Positions 51,009 through 59,427 of a stretch of DNA of 64,000 bases are shown piece by piece. A program made the position numbers and the translations under genes. This DNA comes from Paenibacillus pabuli (lineage in GTDB: Bacteria > Bacillota > Bacilli > Paenibacillales > Paenibacillaceae): positions 806,001 to 870,000 of the forward strand of contig NZ_CP073714.1 in assembly GCF_023101145.1 (NCBI RefSeq), written 5' to 3'. The notes under the pieces were generated by a model. It ran no database searches and had not been told where the DNA came from. It was given only the letters and a program-made list of their open reading frames with translations. How positions within the stretch are numbered: position 1 is the stretch's first letter; each line of letters begins with the position of its first letter.

Positions 51009-51186
51009 CAAGGCCACTCCCTGCGGAAGCCCGATCAGTATCAAACGGGCTACTGCCGTATTATAAGTTCCTCATAAGGTGTGGTACGTTATCATGCTAC
51101 CTCTACTCGAGAGAGAACATAGTCGAGTCTTCCTGAGCAGTCTGAAAAATAAAAATAGCTGCCGAGAATGTCTCAACAGCTGGCTA

Positions 51187-51210
51187 GGGGCCATTATGGC
51201 CCCTTTTTTG
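51187..51210 (+). terminator. Terminator after the AraC gene
   Basis: GGGGCCA (51187-51193) pairs with TGGCCCC (51197-51203) over a 3-nt loop, then six Ts. The 51009-51328 gap shows nothing else certain. Confidence 0.85.
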
Positions 51211-51328
51211 ACACTCGATATTCTATATCATCACCGAATATTGTACCTCACTCGTACTTCATCTTCGCACACCACATAACTGTACGATATACCCAATGCT
51301 GCTGCCCCACACAGGGCATCAGCGCTCC

Positions 51329-52159
51329 TTACGCCTTCTTTTGTCCAAAGAGTGGTCTCAACGTAGCCAATCCCACAATCCCGATTACAAGACTAATCCA
51401 CGGAGCCAGCGTAAATACGGGAAGGCTATCGCGCAGCGGATATCCTACGAATAAAACAAGCACAACGATAACGATATAGATGACGATTCCGCGGAGATTC
51501 ACCTGCGGTCTGGCGGTCTTGTCTGCTCCCTGATCATCTGGGCGCTCAGCAAGGCGACGAAGCATTTCAACTAGTGCAATACCTCCAACCGCCGCAACGA
51601 TAAGGGAGAAGAGGCTGATATGGCTAAATGGTTCCGTATCTCCGTCTGTCCAGCCAATAAATAGCCCAACCGCACCTTGAATCAGCATGACAAAAGACAA
51701 AGCTGCCCAGGAGATCATGAAGTACCATTTGGGCGTTCGTTTAACTTGATCCGGAGTCTCAGCAGGTTTGGGTTCAACTGCTGCTGTTTTCTTGGCTGAC
51801 GTACTGCGTTCATTGGATTTGCTTACGGAGCCCCGTACGGCCGTACTTGAAGCTCTGGATGAGTCCATATTTGATTCACCCGCAGCAGGATTCTGATCTG
51901 ATATACCAAGCTGAGAATATATATCCTGTTCCAGATCAGGTCCATATAACCCACGAGCAGGCTGACCGTCACGCTGAGCTTGTACGATGGCTCTTCCAGC
52001 AGAGAGAATCCATTCTTCCTGGGTTCTCTCATCAGCAGGTGATTGGCGCGCAATGGTGCTGATCTGATCAAACAGTTTGACATGTTCCGGTGTCATCTTA
52101 CTCATTTCGGTTATTTGCCGATTCTGTATTTCTTTCAACTTTTTATAGGAAATCCCCAA
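51329..52159 (-). CDS. Multi-pass membrane protein, DUF1129-like
   Basis: 276 residues from a TTG at 52159, preceded by AGGGGGAG; an apparently longer frame reaches 52450 but its extra 97 residues are unlike protein. The N-terminal half is soluble and helical (MGISYKKLKEIQNRQITEMS...), with a Ser/Lys/Pro-rich linker. Four hydrophobic segments follow: YFMISWAALSFVMLI, HISLFSLIVAAVGGIA, IVIYIVIVVLVLFVG and WISLVIGIVGLATL. The arrangement resembles DUF1129 membrane proteins. Function unknown. Confidence 0.7.
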   Translation of the reverse strand: MGISYKKLKEIQNRQITEMSKMTPEHVKLFDQISTIARQSPADERTQEEWILSAGRAIVQAQRDGQPARGLYGPDLEQDIYSQLGISDQNPAAGESNMDSSRASSTAVRGSVSKSNERSTSAKKTAAVEPKPAETPDQVKRTPKWYFMISWAALSFVMLIQGAVGLFIGWTDGDTEPFSHISLFSLIVAAVGGIALVEMLRRLAERPDDQGADKTARPQVNLRGIVIYIVIVVLVLFVGYPLRDSLPVFTLAPWISLVIGIVGLATLRPLFGQKKA

Positions 52160-52253
52160 TGATTGCTCCCCCTGTCTACACACGTTCTGATCCCCGTGAT
52201 TTGGAGACCCTGACGGTATTTTAGTATACGGGAAGGGCTCTCGTTTCGCAAAG

Positions 52254-52373
52254 TCATTCCTTATAAAACAACTGTTTACGATTCGACCACAGCCCTGCAC
52301 AGGCCAGTATGACACAGGTACACAGCAATACCAGTTTTCCGTGAATACGAATCCATTCCAAGATGTGTTCCAT
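52254..52373 (-). CDS. Possible small single-pass membrane protein
   Basis: 39 codons on the minus strand. ATG at 52373 is preceded by AAAGGG. The product has a hydrophobic core (LVLLCTCVILACAGL, about residues 14-28) flanked by charged ends (N-terminal MEHILEWIRIHGK, C-terminal RKQLFYKE), a convincing membrane-helix layout. It lies 94 nt upstream of the DUF1129-like gene in the same direction and may share its operon. Confidence 0.45.
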   Translation of the reverse strand: MEHILEWIRIHGKLVLLCTCVILACAGLWSNRKQLFYKE

Positions 52374-52571
52374 GAATTCAACCCTTTCGCCAGAAGGAAT
52401 TGGAGGCAAATGTTGGCTATGATGTATTGCTTAGGTTTTCCCCATTTCACCTTTAATATGCGTGCGGGTCGTCCAGTTCCGACGATTGTGTGAAGAATGA
52501 ATAAAGTGCAGCCGATTCCACCACAATAGTAGCATTTCCAACAGAAACCAGGGAATTGGAGTGTGGCAGGT

Positions 52572-52808
52572 ATGGATCAACAAACGAAACAATTAACAAG
52601 GAAGCTGCTGCTGAACAGCAACTCCCGCGGAGTAACGGATGAGGTTGTGCCAATGGATGAGACGCTGGAGGATGCTGAATTTGGGGGAGAGTATACAGAT
52701 GGAACTTTTCAGTCAGGGAGCTTCTGGGCAAGCTCAAATTCGATCCGTGAACATGAATGGCAGGGTCGAGTGGAGACTCATGAGATGTTCCGTCGTAGTT
52801 ATGAGTAA
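52572..52808 (+). CDS. Hypothetical small acidic protein
   Basis: 78 residues from ATG 52572 with GGAG about 11 nt upstream; a GTG at 52563 is an alternative. The product is Asp/Glu/Ser-rich, lacks hydrophobic segments, and ends WQGRVETHEMFRRSYE. A good terminator follows, which supports a real transcription unit. No family recognised. Confidence 0.5.
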   Translation: MDQQTKQLTRKLLLNSNSRGVTDEVVPMDETLEDAEFGGEYTDGTFQSGSFWASSNSIREHEWQGRVETHEMFRRSYE

Positions 52809-52833
52809 TGGCTTCAAGTATTAGGAATAGTTC

Positions 52834-52867
52834 GAGTCAGCTGTCATCAGCTTGGCTCATTTTTTTT
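52834..52867 (+). terminator. Terminator after the small acidic gene
   Basis: GAGTCAGCTG pairs with CAGCTTGGCTC (52834-52858), followed by eight Ts. Confidence 0.8.
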
Positions 52868-52924
52868 GCGAAATTACCGATAAAATGTAGACAAGGCATG
52901 TCTGGAAATGGACATTTCCTCACG

Positions 52925-52965
52925 TTGACTTGAGGTTCATAGGATGATAATATACTAATATCATC
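52925..52965 (+). promoter_or_regulatory. Promoter with overlapping inverted repeat
   Basis: TTGACT (52925-52930), 17-nt spacer, TAATAT (52948-52953). GATGATA (52943-52949) and TATCATC (52959-52965) form a perfect inverted repeat over the -10 box, as an operator would. Regulator not recognised. Confidence 0.6.
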
Positions 52966-53040
52966 TTAATACACATTAAACTTATCGGATTTATATATAT
53001 TAACGAATCGAACAAGAGCAGGGAAGAATGGAAAGGGGAA

Positions 53041-53877
53041 ATGGGCATGGAGCGTCAGATCAGTATTCGTCATGGACAGGATGAATTAACAGCCACGATT
53101 CATTATCCGGTCGTCAAAGACATCAAGGAGGGAAACCACCAACAGCGTGTACCTCTTGCTGTCATCTGCCATGGATTCGTAGGAAGTCGGATCGGTGTGG
53201 ACCGTCTGTTTGTGAAGACTGCGCGTGAGCTGGCCGAAGATGGGTATTTGGTGCTGCGTTTTGATTATATTGGCTGTGGGGAGAGCAGCGGTGAGTACGG
53301 GGCTGAAGGTCTTGAATCCATGATTACCCAAACACGTTCTGTGCTGGACTATGCGATAAACTGCAGTGATGTAGATCCAACCCGTGTAACGCTGATCGGT
53401 CATAGTCTGGGCGGAGCTGTTGCTCTGCTGACTGCTGTCCGTGACAAACGGGTCAAGAATCTCGTCATGTGGTCATCCGTTGGATACCCGTTCAATGATA
53501 TTGTGAAAATTACCGGACGTGATGTCTACGATGAAGGGGTGAAACTGGGATCTGCTGATTATCTCGGCTACAAGTTTACACCCGCATTCTTTGAATCACT
53601 GGCTGAACATCAGCCCTTCCAGGAAGCCGTTAAATTTAACGGGGATGTTCTCGTAGTGCACGGCACGTCGGATGAGACTATCCCTGTAGATTACGCATTC
53701 CTGTATCAAAAGGTATTCTGGATGCGGCAGGAAGGCCGCTGCGACAAGGAAATTATTTTCCAGGGTGATCATACCTTCTCTTCCGGTAAAGAGCGTGAGC
53801 AGCTGATTACGCGTACGAGAGAATGGCTCGGAGAACGTCAGAAGATCGAACAGGATTGGCAGCACTGGATGATCTAA
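53041..53877 (+). CDS. Alpha/beta hydrolase (esterase-like)
   Basis: 278 residues. CHGFVGSRIGVDRL forms the oxyanion segment, GHSLGG (near residue 121) carries the nucleophile serine, VVHGTSDETIP the aspartate and FQGDHTFSS the histidine. The layout matches the feruloyl/cinnamoyl-esterase-like group of cytosolic hydrolases. No signal peptide. GAAAGGGGAA precedes the ATG; a second in-frame ATG six nt later is possible. Substrate unknown; the operator-like repeat in its promoter suggests induction. Confidence 0.85.
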   Translation: MGMERQISIRHGQDELTATIHYPVVKDIKEGNHQQRVPLAVICHGFVGSRIGVDRLFVKTARELAEDGYLVLRFDYIGCGESSGEYGAEGLESMITQTRSVLDYAINCSDVDPTRVTLIGHSLGGAVALLTAVRDKRVKNLVMWSSVGYPFNDIVKITGRDVYDEGVKLGSADYLGYKFTPAFFESLAEHQPFQEAVKFNGDVLVVHGTSDETIPVDYAFLYQKVFWMRQEGRCDKEIIFQGDHTFSSGKEREQLITRTREWLGERQKIEQDWQHWMI

Positions 53878-53957
53878 GGATGTCAGCTTGGAAAAGAGCC
53901 TTCTTCGGGGTAAAATAGAAGGGTAAGCATCCTATCCGTGTCTGGAGGTTGGCAGCA

Positions 53958-54743
53958 ATGACATTACCCGCATTATTCATTGCGCATGGTTCTCCCGCTC
54001 TGGCGGTGGAGAGCAATGACTACACTCACTTTTTGAACCAGCTTGGAAACAGGCTGCCGGCTCCGAAAGCCATTGTTGTATTTACGGCGCATTGGGATTG
54101 TCCCGAACCGTCCGTGACAATGGATGATGCACATCAGACCTTGCATGATTTTTACGGATTTCCCTCTAATATGTATACAATGAATTATCCTGCACCTGGT
54201 CAGCCAGACCTTGCGAATGAGATTTGCGCCCTGTTCACTCGGAGTAATCTTCCACATCAACCGGTTCGAGGCCGAGGATTGGATCACGGTGTATGGGTCC
54301 CTCTGTTACACATGTATCCCGAGGCCGATATTCCTGTTATTGCAGTATCTGTCGATTCGCTGCGTTCCCCGCAGGAACAGTATGATATCGGCCGGATGCT
54401 GGAACAGCTGCGACATGATAATGTGCTGATCATAGGCAGTGGCGGAACAGTTCATAACCTGCGCATGCTTGGCACCAATGATGAACCGCAAGACTGGGCA
54501 GTGGAATTCGATAACTGGATTGGTGAGCGTCTTGAGCAGTGGAATACGAGAGAATTGTTTCAATATGACAAAAAAGCGCCCCATGCCCGCACAGCGGTTC
54601 CATCTTATGGAACGGAGCACATTGCTCCCTTGTTCTATACCATGGGTACGGCCGATATGTCACGATCTGCTAAACGTCTATTTCAATCGTATCCTTATGG
54701 TACGCTTAGTTTGAACTGCTGGCAGTTTGGTGACGGCGTATAA
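53958..54743 (+). CDS. DODA-type extradiol dioxygenase family protein
   Basis: 261 residues. Begins MTLPALFIAHGSPALAV, the conserved metal-binding start of the LigB/4,5-DOPA dioxygenase (YgiD) group, followed by FTAHWDCPEPSV, RGLDHGVWVPLLHMYP and GSGGTVHNLR, all with expected metal-site histidines. Start ATG 53958 after GGAGGTTGG; a TTG at 53949 also lies in frame. Likely opens catechol-type rings; the natural substrate is unknown. It follows the hydrolase gene by 80 nt and could be co-transcribed. Confidence 0.88.
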   Translation: MTLPALFIAHGSPALAVESNDYTHFLNQLGNRLPAPKAIVVFTAHWDCPEPSVTMDDAHQTLHDFYGFPSNMYTMNYPAPGQPDLANEICALFTRSNLPHQPVRGRGLDHGVWVPLLHMYPEADIPVIAVSVDSLRSPQEQYDIGRMLEQLRHDNVLIIGSGGTVHNLRMLGTNDEPQDWAVEFDNWIGERLEQWNTRELFQYDKKAPHARTAVPSYGTEHIAPLFYTMGTADMSRSAKRLFQSYPYGTLSLNCWQFGDGV

Positions 54744-54843
54744 CTTGGAACAGACAACAGAACGGGAAGAGGTATATTGGTTTTATTGGACAATGTAAAT
54801 ACAACTAGTTCATTGACCAGACCGGTCTTTGGTTTTTGAACAA

Positions 54844-54888
54844 AAAAAGGTTTCTGAGGCCAGCGTAACGGGCCTTAGAAACCTTTTT
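54844..54888. terminator. Bidirectional terminator after the dioxygenase gene
   Basis: An 18-bp perfect stem, AAAAAGGTTTCTGAGGCC (54844-54861) with its complement at 54871-54888, with A and T runs at the ends. Confidence 0.88.
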
Positions 54889-54922
54889 CTATGACTTGAG
54901 CATTTTGCAAAACTGGTATAGA

Positions 54923-55135
54923 TCACTTCCGAATCTCAAAAAGCTCACATGCTGTACGTGAATGATAAGCCAGTTCACTAACACTGGATTGCACGACAAC
55001 CGTGTTACTGTCAAAACGGATAATGACGCCGCCGGAATCAATCTGGTGATTATCTTTAAAAACACGAATCTTATGCTTCAATTCCATGGCTTCCTGGAAG
55101 TCGGCATCAGTTTCAAGACGTCGCTGGGTTGGCAT
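54923..55135 (-). CDS. Hypothetical protein
   Basis: 70 residues. AAAGGAGTAC lies just before the ATG at 55135, a good ribosome site. The product is soluble, starts MPTQRRLETDADFQEAMELK, and then seems beta-rich (KIRVFKDN, GGVIIRFDSNTVVVQSS). No family recognised. It shares a terminator with the converging dioxygenase gene. Confidence 0.65.
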   Translation of the reverse strand: MPTQRRLETDADFQEAMELKHKIRVFKDNHQIDSGGVIIRFDSNTVVVQSSVSELAYHSRTACELFEIRK

Positions 55136-55234
55136 ATCATGTACTCCTTTGATTATAATTAATCGATATGTTCATCATAATACGTGTTTCTGCAGATGAG
55201 CAAGTCAGATGACAGACAAGCATCTATTAAGAAC

Positions 55235-55271
55235 AAAAAAGTCCTGCTCTCCAGGGGGAGGGGAGCAGGAC
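55235..55271 (-). terminator. Terminator of the DoxX gene
   Basis: On the minus strand GTCCTGCTC and GAGCAGGAC (55263-55271 and 55241-55249) form a stem followed by six Ts. Confidence 0.85.
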
Positions 55272-55291
55272 CGGAAAATGTCTATTTAACT

Positions 55292-55831
55292 TTAGGCTGT
55301 TTTGTGCGTATGGTTTATCGTAGGCGTATCTTTGGGTTGGCTGCCTTTATTGCGAGTGATCAATCCGCGAAGGTAAGGCATTACCCAGCGATCCAAACCG
55401 ATTTTACCAGCATTTGCACCAGCAACTACAAGGAAGATTTCCATCAGAACCAGTTGAGCATTCGTGCTTACAGTTCCCGAGAAGAGGAACGCGAAGTTCA
55501 TGACCATTGCCATCAGTGCTGCCAGTGTTGTGAAGCATCCGAGAATGAGACCCAGACCTACAAGGAATTCACCGAGAGGGATAACGAAGTCGAACAGTCC
55601 TGCATTTGGTACCGCGAATTTTTCAAGGAAGGTTGCCCACCAAGCTTGCACTGCCGGGTGATCACCAGTTGCTTTTTCTACAGCGCCTGCAAGGAAGCCC
55701 CCTGCTTCAAATCCACCTGTCAATTTGCCCCAGCCGTGTGTCATCCAGTCGTAACCGATATACACCCGAAGTACTGTCAAAATCCACATTGCCACTTTGT
55801 TTTCTCTAAGCCATTGGTTGAAGCTGAACAT
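55292..55831 (-). CDS. DoxX family membrane protein
   Basis: 179 residues from ATG 55831, chosen because GGAGTG lies 9-14 nt upstream; a GTG three codons earlier is also in frame. Four hydrophobic segments, with the DoxX pattern RVYIGYDWMTHGWGKLTGGFEAGG at the first and VIPLGEFLVGLGLILGCFTTLAALMAMVMN in the middle. Relatives include MhqP and thiosulfate:quinone oxidoreductase subunits; a redox-related membrane role is inferred. The promoter has a CRP/FNR-type site near -40. Confidence 0.85.
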   Translation of the reverse strand: MFSFNQWLRENKVAMWILTVLRVYIGYDWMTHGWGKLTGGFEAGGFLAGAVEKATGDHPAVQAWWATFLEKFAVPNAGLFDFVIPLGEFLVGLGLILGCFTTLAALMAMVMNFAFLFSGTVSTNAQLVLMEIFLVVAGANAGKIGLDRWVMPYLRGLITRNKGSQPKDTPTINHTHKTA

Positions 55832-55906
55832 ATAAACCACTCCTTCATGGAATCTAGTGTGTGTTGTTTTTTTGTTTTTCTAAGTGATCACCTTTGATGT
55901 CTTTAT

Positions 55907-55948
55907 TGTATAGTTCAAAAGTCATCTTGTTTGTGATTATTATCACAA
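55907..55948 (-). promoter_or_regulatory. FNR/CRP-type (or Rex-like) site and -10 box of the DoxX gene
   Basis: TTGTGATTATTATCACAA (55931-55948) is a perfect palindrome containing TGTGA-N6-TCACA. On the minus strand TATACA (55912-55907) is the -10; the site centre falls near -40 and the -35 is poor, the layout of an activator-dependent promoter. Bacillus Fnr uses this motif; Rex sites look similar. Confidence 0.65.
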
Positions 55949-56170
55949 TCTAGTTCAAATTTTAAGTAAGGTTTGAGAAGTTCACATTTAGGACATATTT
56001 TTCATCCTCTCTCAAGTTTCAACCGTAAAAATAAGGGGTAGGAAATGCCCTCCTAATCGAAGACAAATGATGCGGTGTGTGATTAAATGGAAAGAAATAC
56101 GTGAAATGGTCACCTGCATAAGAGCATTTACAACTTAGATTAAAGCCATATCGTTCAGGAGGTACATATA

Positions 56171-57238
56171 TTGAAGCAATTGAAATGGAACAAAACGACG
56201 TCAGCAGCGACACTGCTTATTCTGGCCATAAGTCTGGTTGCTTGCCAAAATAAGGAGATGGTCCAGATCCCGAAGCCGGAGTCTGTCCCTGCACCTGTAC
56301 AGGAGGAACAAGTTGCGGAAGAACCTGCAACGTCTCTTTACACAGCGCCACTGACGGGTCTGCCTGTTAATGAAGCAATTACTCGCCGCCCATTGGCGGT
56401 CATGATTAACAATGCTCCTGCAGCACGGCCCCAGTCAGGTCTAAGTGCGGCGGATATTATTGTTGAAGTGCTTGCAGAGGGAGGCATCACCCGTTTTATT
56501 GCCATCTTTCAAAGTGAAGGCGGAGCAGAGACGGTCGGGCCCGTGCGCAGTATCCGTCCGTATCTGATTGAGCTTGGTGAGAGTTATGATGGTGTATTGG
56601 TTCATGCGGGCGGCAGCCCGGACGCTTATTCCATTTTGCAGAAGCAGCAGAAACAGCATATGGATGAGATATCAAATAGCGGTCCTTATTTCTGGCGTTC
56701 CTCGGATCGTAAAGCACCGCACAATCTATATACGTCGGCGGACAAGCTGAGAGAAGGTGCGGATACTAAAGGGTATAGTCACGACTTTAAATCCCCTGTA
56801 TATACGTATAACGAAGAAGGTGCCACGTCCGCCGGAGAGGCGGCCAAGCAGTTCGATATTCACTATTTATTGGAGAGTTACCGGGTCACGTATGATTATG
56901 ATGAAGTTAGCGGACGATATATGAGATTGGTGAACGGAAAGGCAGATCAGGATCTGGATAACGGCAATCCAATCGGGGCGGCCAATATTATTGTAGCGGG
57001 TGCGGATCATAAGGTGCTCGACAATGTGGGGAGGCTGTCCGTTAATCTGGAGCAGGGCGGTGAAGCCATGCTGTTTCAGAAAGGTAAAATGATTCGAGGA
57101 CAGTGGGTCAAAAAACCGGGTGATATTATTCGATTTGTACAAAATGGGTCTGAAGTTGCTCTTGTTCCTGGCAAGACTTTTATCAGTATCGTTCCAAATC
57201 AGCCAGACTTTGCAGGTCATGTCGGAATTCAAAATTAA
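56171..57238 (+). CDS. YerB-like DUF3048 lipoprotein
   Basis: 355-residue lipoprotein, homologous to Bacillus YerB. The N-terminus has a hydrophobic stretch with lipobox SLVAC at about residue 25. The DUF3048 N-terminal domain carries GLPV...RPLAVMINNAPAARPQSGLSAADIIVE and GPVRSIRPY; the C-terminal domain includes NIIVAGADHKVLDNVGR and GKTFISIVP. TTG start at 56171 with AGGAGGTAC 9 nt upstream. Function in wall or membrane unknown; YerB lies near purD and yerC in Bacillus too. Confidence 0.9.
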   Translation: MKQLKWNKTTSAATLLILAISLVACQNKEMVQIPKPESVPAPVQEEQVAEEPATSLYTAPLTGLPVNEAITRRPLAVMINNAPAARPQSGLSAADIIVEVLAEGGITRFIAIFQSEGGAETVGPVRSIRPYLIELGESYDGVLVHAGGSPDAYSILQKQQKQHMDEISNSGPYFWRSSDRKAPHNLYTSADKLREGADTKGYSHDFKSPVYTYNEEGATSAGEAAKQFDIHYLLESYRVTYDYDEVSGRYMRLVNGKADQDLDNGNPIGAANIIVAGADHKVLDNVGRLSVNLEQGGEAMLFQKGKMIRGQWVKKPGDIIRFVQNGSEVALVPGKTFISIVPNQPDFAGHVGIQN

Positions 57239-57454
57239 TCCAATTTAAAGAGAAATGTAAACGCAGTGTAAAATTTCATCATCATTTTTCCAGCCATTCC
57301 AAATAATTAAGATTCATTTCAGATTTATGTGATAAGAATATAAAAAAGGATCATGCCTTATGTACAAACCGTGAAACATTTATGATAAGATATCAAAGGT
57401 TGTCATTTCATGTTTCATCGGTTATCGGCAATTTCTCGTAAAGGGGATAGAGCT

Positions 57455-58072
57455 ATGAAGCTTAAGAAGAAGAAGGATATATTTTTTGAGACACTAGAGA
57501 ACATGGCAGATACGGTCGTGCAAGCGGCTGATTATTTCACCCAACATGTTTCCAACCTTCAGGATGTGACTCTTTTTGCCAATGAAATGAAGAAGTACGA
57601 GTCCCAGTGTGATGATTATGTTCATACCATCATTACAGAGCTCAACAAAACATTTATCACGCCGATCGAACGCGATGATATTATGGAACTGACAACGACA
57701 CTTGATGACGTATTGGACGGACTCGAAGCAACGGCTTCCCGTTTCTATATGTACCAACTGACTGACCCGGACGAATATATCGTTCAATTCGCTGAAATTT
57801 TGCGCCAATCGGCTTACGAAATTCAGAAGGCCATTCATTTGCTGTCTCAGAAGAAATTGCTGGCGATCCGCGAGTACACGATTCGTCTGAACGATCTGGA
57901 AAACCAGGGTGACGAAGTGCTGCGCAACTGTATCAAGAACCTTTTCGCTACTGTGCCTGATCCGATTGAACTGATCAAACGCAAGGAAATTTACGAACGT
58001 CTTGAGACGACAACGGATGCTTGTGAACACGTAGCGAATGTGCTCGAATCCATCATCATGCGTAATTCTTAA
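57455..58072 (+). CDS. DUF47 family protein (PhoU-like), partner of Pit
   Basis: 205-residue helical cytosolic protein related to PhoU, matching Bacillus YkaA in length. Start ATG 57455 with AAAGGGGATAG upstream; an upstream in-frame ATG lacks a site. It contains the DUF47 pattern MADTVVQAADYF, DDVLDGLEATASRFYMY and TTTDACEHVANVLESI. It precedes the Pit-type transporter by 14 nt, a widespread pairing thought to regulate phosphate transport. Confidence 0.92.
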   Translation: MKLKKKKDIFFETLENMADTVVQAADYFTQHVSNLQDVTLFANEMKKYESQCDDYVHTIITELNKTFITPIERDDIMELTTTLDDVLDGLEATASRFYMYQLTDPDEYIVQFAEILRQSAYEIQKAIHLLSQKKLLAIREYTIRLNDLENQGDEVLRNCIKNLFATVPDPIELIKRKEIYERLETTTDACEHVANVLESIIMRNS

Positions 58073-58086
58073 GGAGCCAGAGAATA

Positions 58087-59076
58087 ATGGAAACAACGAT
58101 TTGGGTATTGGGTATAGTCGTCTTCCTTGCACTGGCGTTTGACTTCATTAATGGTTTTCACGATACGGCGAATGCCATTGCAACTTCGGTCTCGACACGG
58201 GCACTGACTCCTCGCCGGGCAATCCTTATGGCTGCGGTGATGAACTTTGTCGGTGCCATGATGTTTACTGGAGTAGCGAAGACGATTGGGGGAAGTGTAA
58301 CAGACCCCACCAAGCTGGATAACGGGATTGAGGTCGTCATAGTCACCTTGATTGCCGCGATTATCTGGAATCTCGTTACATGGTGGTTCGGAATTCCTTC
58401 TTCATCCTCGCATGCACTGATTGGTGCTCTTGCTGGTGCTGTACTTGTTGGGGCAGGGTCTGATAAAGTCAAATGGAGTGGATTTATTGACATCGTCGGA
58501 GGATTGTTATTATCACCTCTGATCGCATTCGCCATCGGTTATGTGGTCATGATCATTCTTAAATATATTTTTGCCAAGCGCAGTCCGCATAATGTGAACA
58601 AAGGTTTCCGTACGGTACAGATCTTCACAGCAGCGCTTCAGGCGTTTACGCACGGTACCAATGATGCGCAGAAGGCAATGGGTATTATCACTTTTGCACT
58701 GGTTGCAGCAGGCGTACAGGATCATCTGGATGTTCCGTTGTGGGTTAAAATCTCTGCGGCAACAGCGATGGCTCTGGGTACTTCCATCGGTGGTTGGAAA
58801 ATCATCAAAACGATGGGAACCAAAATTTTTAAAATTGAACCGATTAACGGGTTTGCAGCCGATCTGTCAGCCGCATCTGTTATTTTCACAGCAACATTGC
58901 TTCATCTGCCGGTGAGTACAACTCACGCAATCACATCTGCGATTCTGGGTGTTGGTTCCGCGAAGCGTTTCTCAGCCGTTAAATGGGGACTTGCTGGACG
59001 TATCATTATTACGTGGTTTATTACAATTCCGATTACTGGAGCACTGGCAGGATTGTTGTACTGGATCATTTTCTAA
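58087..59076 (+). CDS. pit: Low-affinity inorganic phosphate transporter (Pit family)
   Basis: 329-residue membrane protein with about ten hydrophobic segments. Two copies of the PiT signature are present: FDFINGFHDTANAIATSVSTRAL near residue 19 and TALQAFTHGTNDAQKAMGII near 185, plus GIPSSSSHALIGA and LPVSTTHAITSAI, the inverted-repeat halves of the family. AAGGAGCCAGAG precedes the ATG. Forms an operon with the DUF47 gene. Confidence 0.94.
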   Translation: METTIWVLGIVVFLALAFDFINGFHDTANAIATSVSTRALTPRRAILMAAVMNFVGAMMFTGVAKTIGGSVTDPTKLDNGIEVVIVTLIAAIIWNLVTWWFGIPSSSSHALIGALAGAVLVGAGSDKVKWSGFIDIVGGLLLSPLIAFAIGYVVMIILKYIFAKRSPHNVNKGFRTVQIFTAALQAFTHGTNDAQKAMGIITFALVAAGVQDHLDVPLWVKISAATAMALGTSIGGWKIIKTMGTKIFKIEPINGFAADLSAASVIFTATLLHLPVSTTHAITSAILGVGSAKRFSAVKWGLAGRIIITWFITIPITGALAGLLYWIIF

Positions 59077-59146
59077 TTTGAAAAATGTTGCGGGACAAAA
59101 TCAGGGTTTCAGACAAACTGTTCATAACGTTGTGAATATCGGGATA

Positions 59147-59280
59147 TGTGGACAATTATACAACCAAAAAGAAGAGACGCCTGTGCATGAACGTGTGGAC
59201 AGGCTGGATATGTGGATAGCCATCCGTGGAATGATAAACCAAAAGAAGATATTCCTGTGGATACAGGAGACTGTGGATAG
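59147..59280 (+). other. Cluster of DnaA-box-like sites
   Basis: Five same-orientation matches to TGTGGATAA: TGTGGACAA (59147), TGTGGACAG (59194), TGTGGATAG (59211), TGTGGATAC (59256) and TGTGGATAG (59272), mostly 8 of 9 positions. A 132-codon frame crosses this stretch but lacks a ribosome site and runs through the terminator. Confidence 0.45.
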
Positions 59281-59291
59281 GGAAATGAGAG

Positions 59292-59315
59292 AAGCCAACA
59301 GGGTTGGCTTTTTTT
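59292..59315 (+). terminator. Terminator before corA
   Basis: AAGCCAAC (59292-59299) pairs with GTTGGCTT (59303-59310), then a T run. Probably ends the pit transcript. Confidence 0.8.
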
Positions 59316-59427
59316 GTTGTCGCGTTTGCAGGATAACGTGTGTATAATGGGCTGCTGCAGAGAACGGTGCAGCGGTTAAAGTTGTACAATAACGTAAAGG
59401 ATACAAGACAAGGACGTGGTCTAATTT

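Noticed and set aside
52160..52450. N-terminal extension of the DUF1129-like gene to 52450
   Set aside because: The added 97 residues are not protein-like, and AGGGGGAG sits directly before the TTG at 52159; another small frame occupies the region.
55184..55897. 237-codon plus-strand frame across the DoxX gene
   Set aside because: The minus strand encodes a complete DoxX protein with its own site, promoter and terminator; the plus frame runs through that terminator.
58949..59347. 132-codon frame after pit
   Set aside because: Overlaps the pit 3' end, lacks a ribosome site and passes through the terminator at 59292-59315; the region is better explained by repeated TGTGGATA-like motifs.
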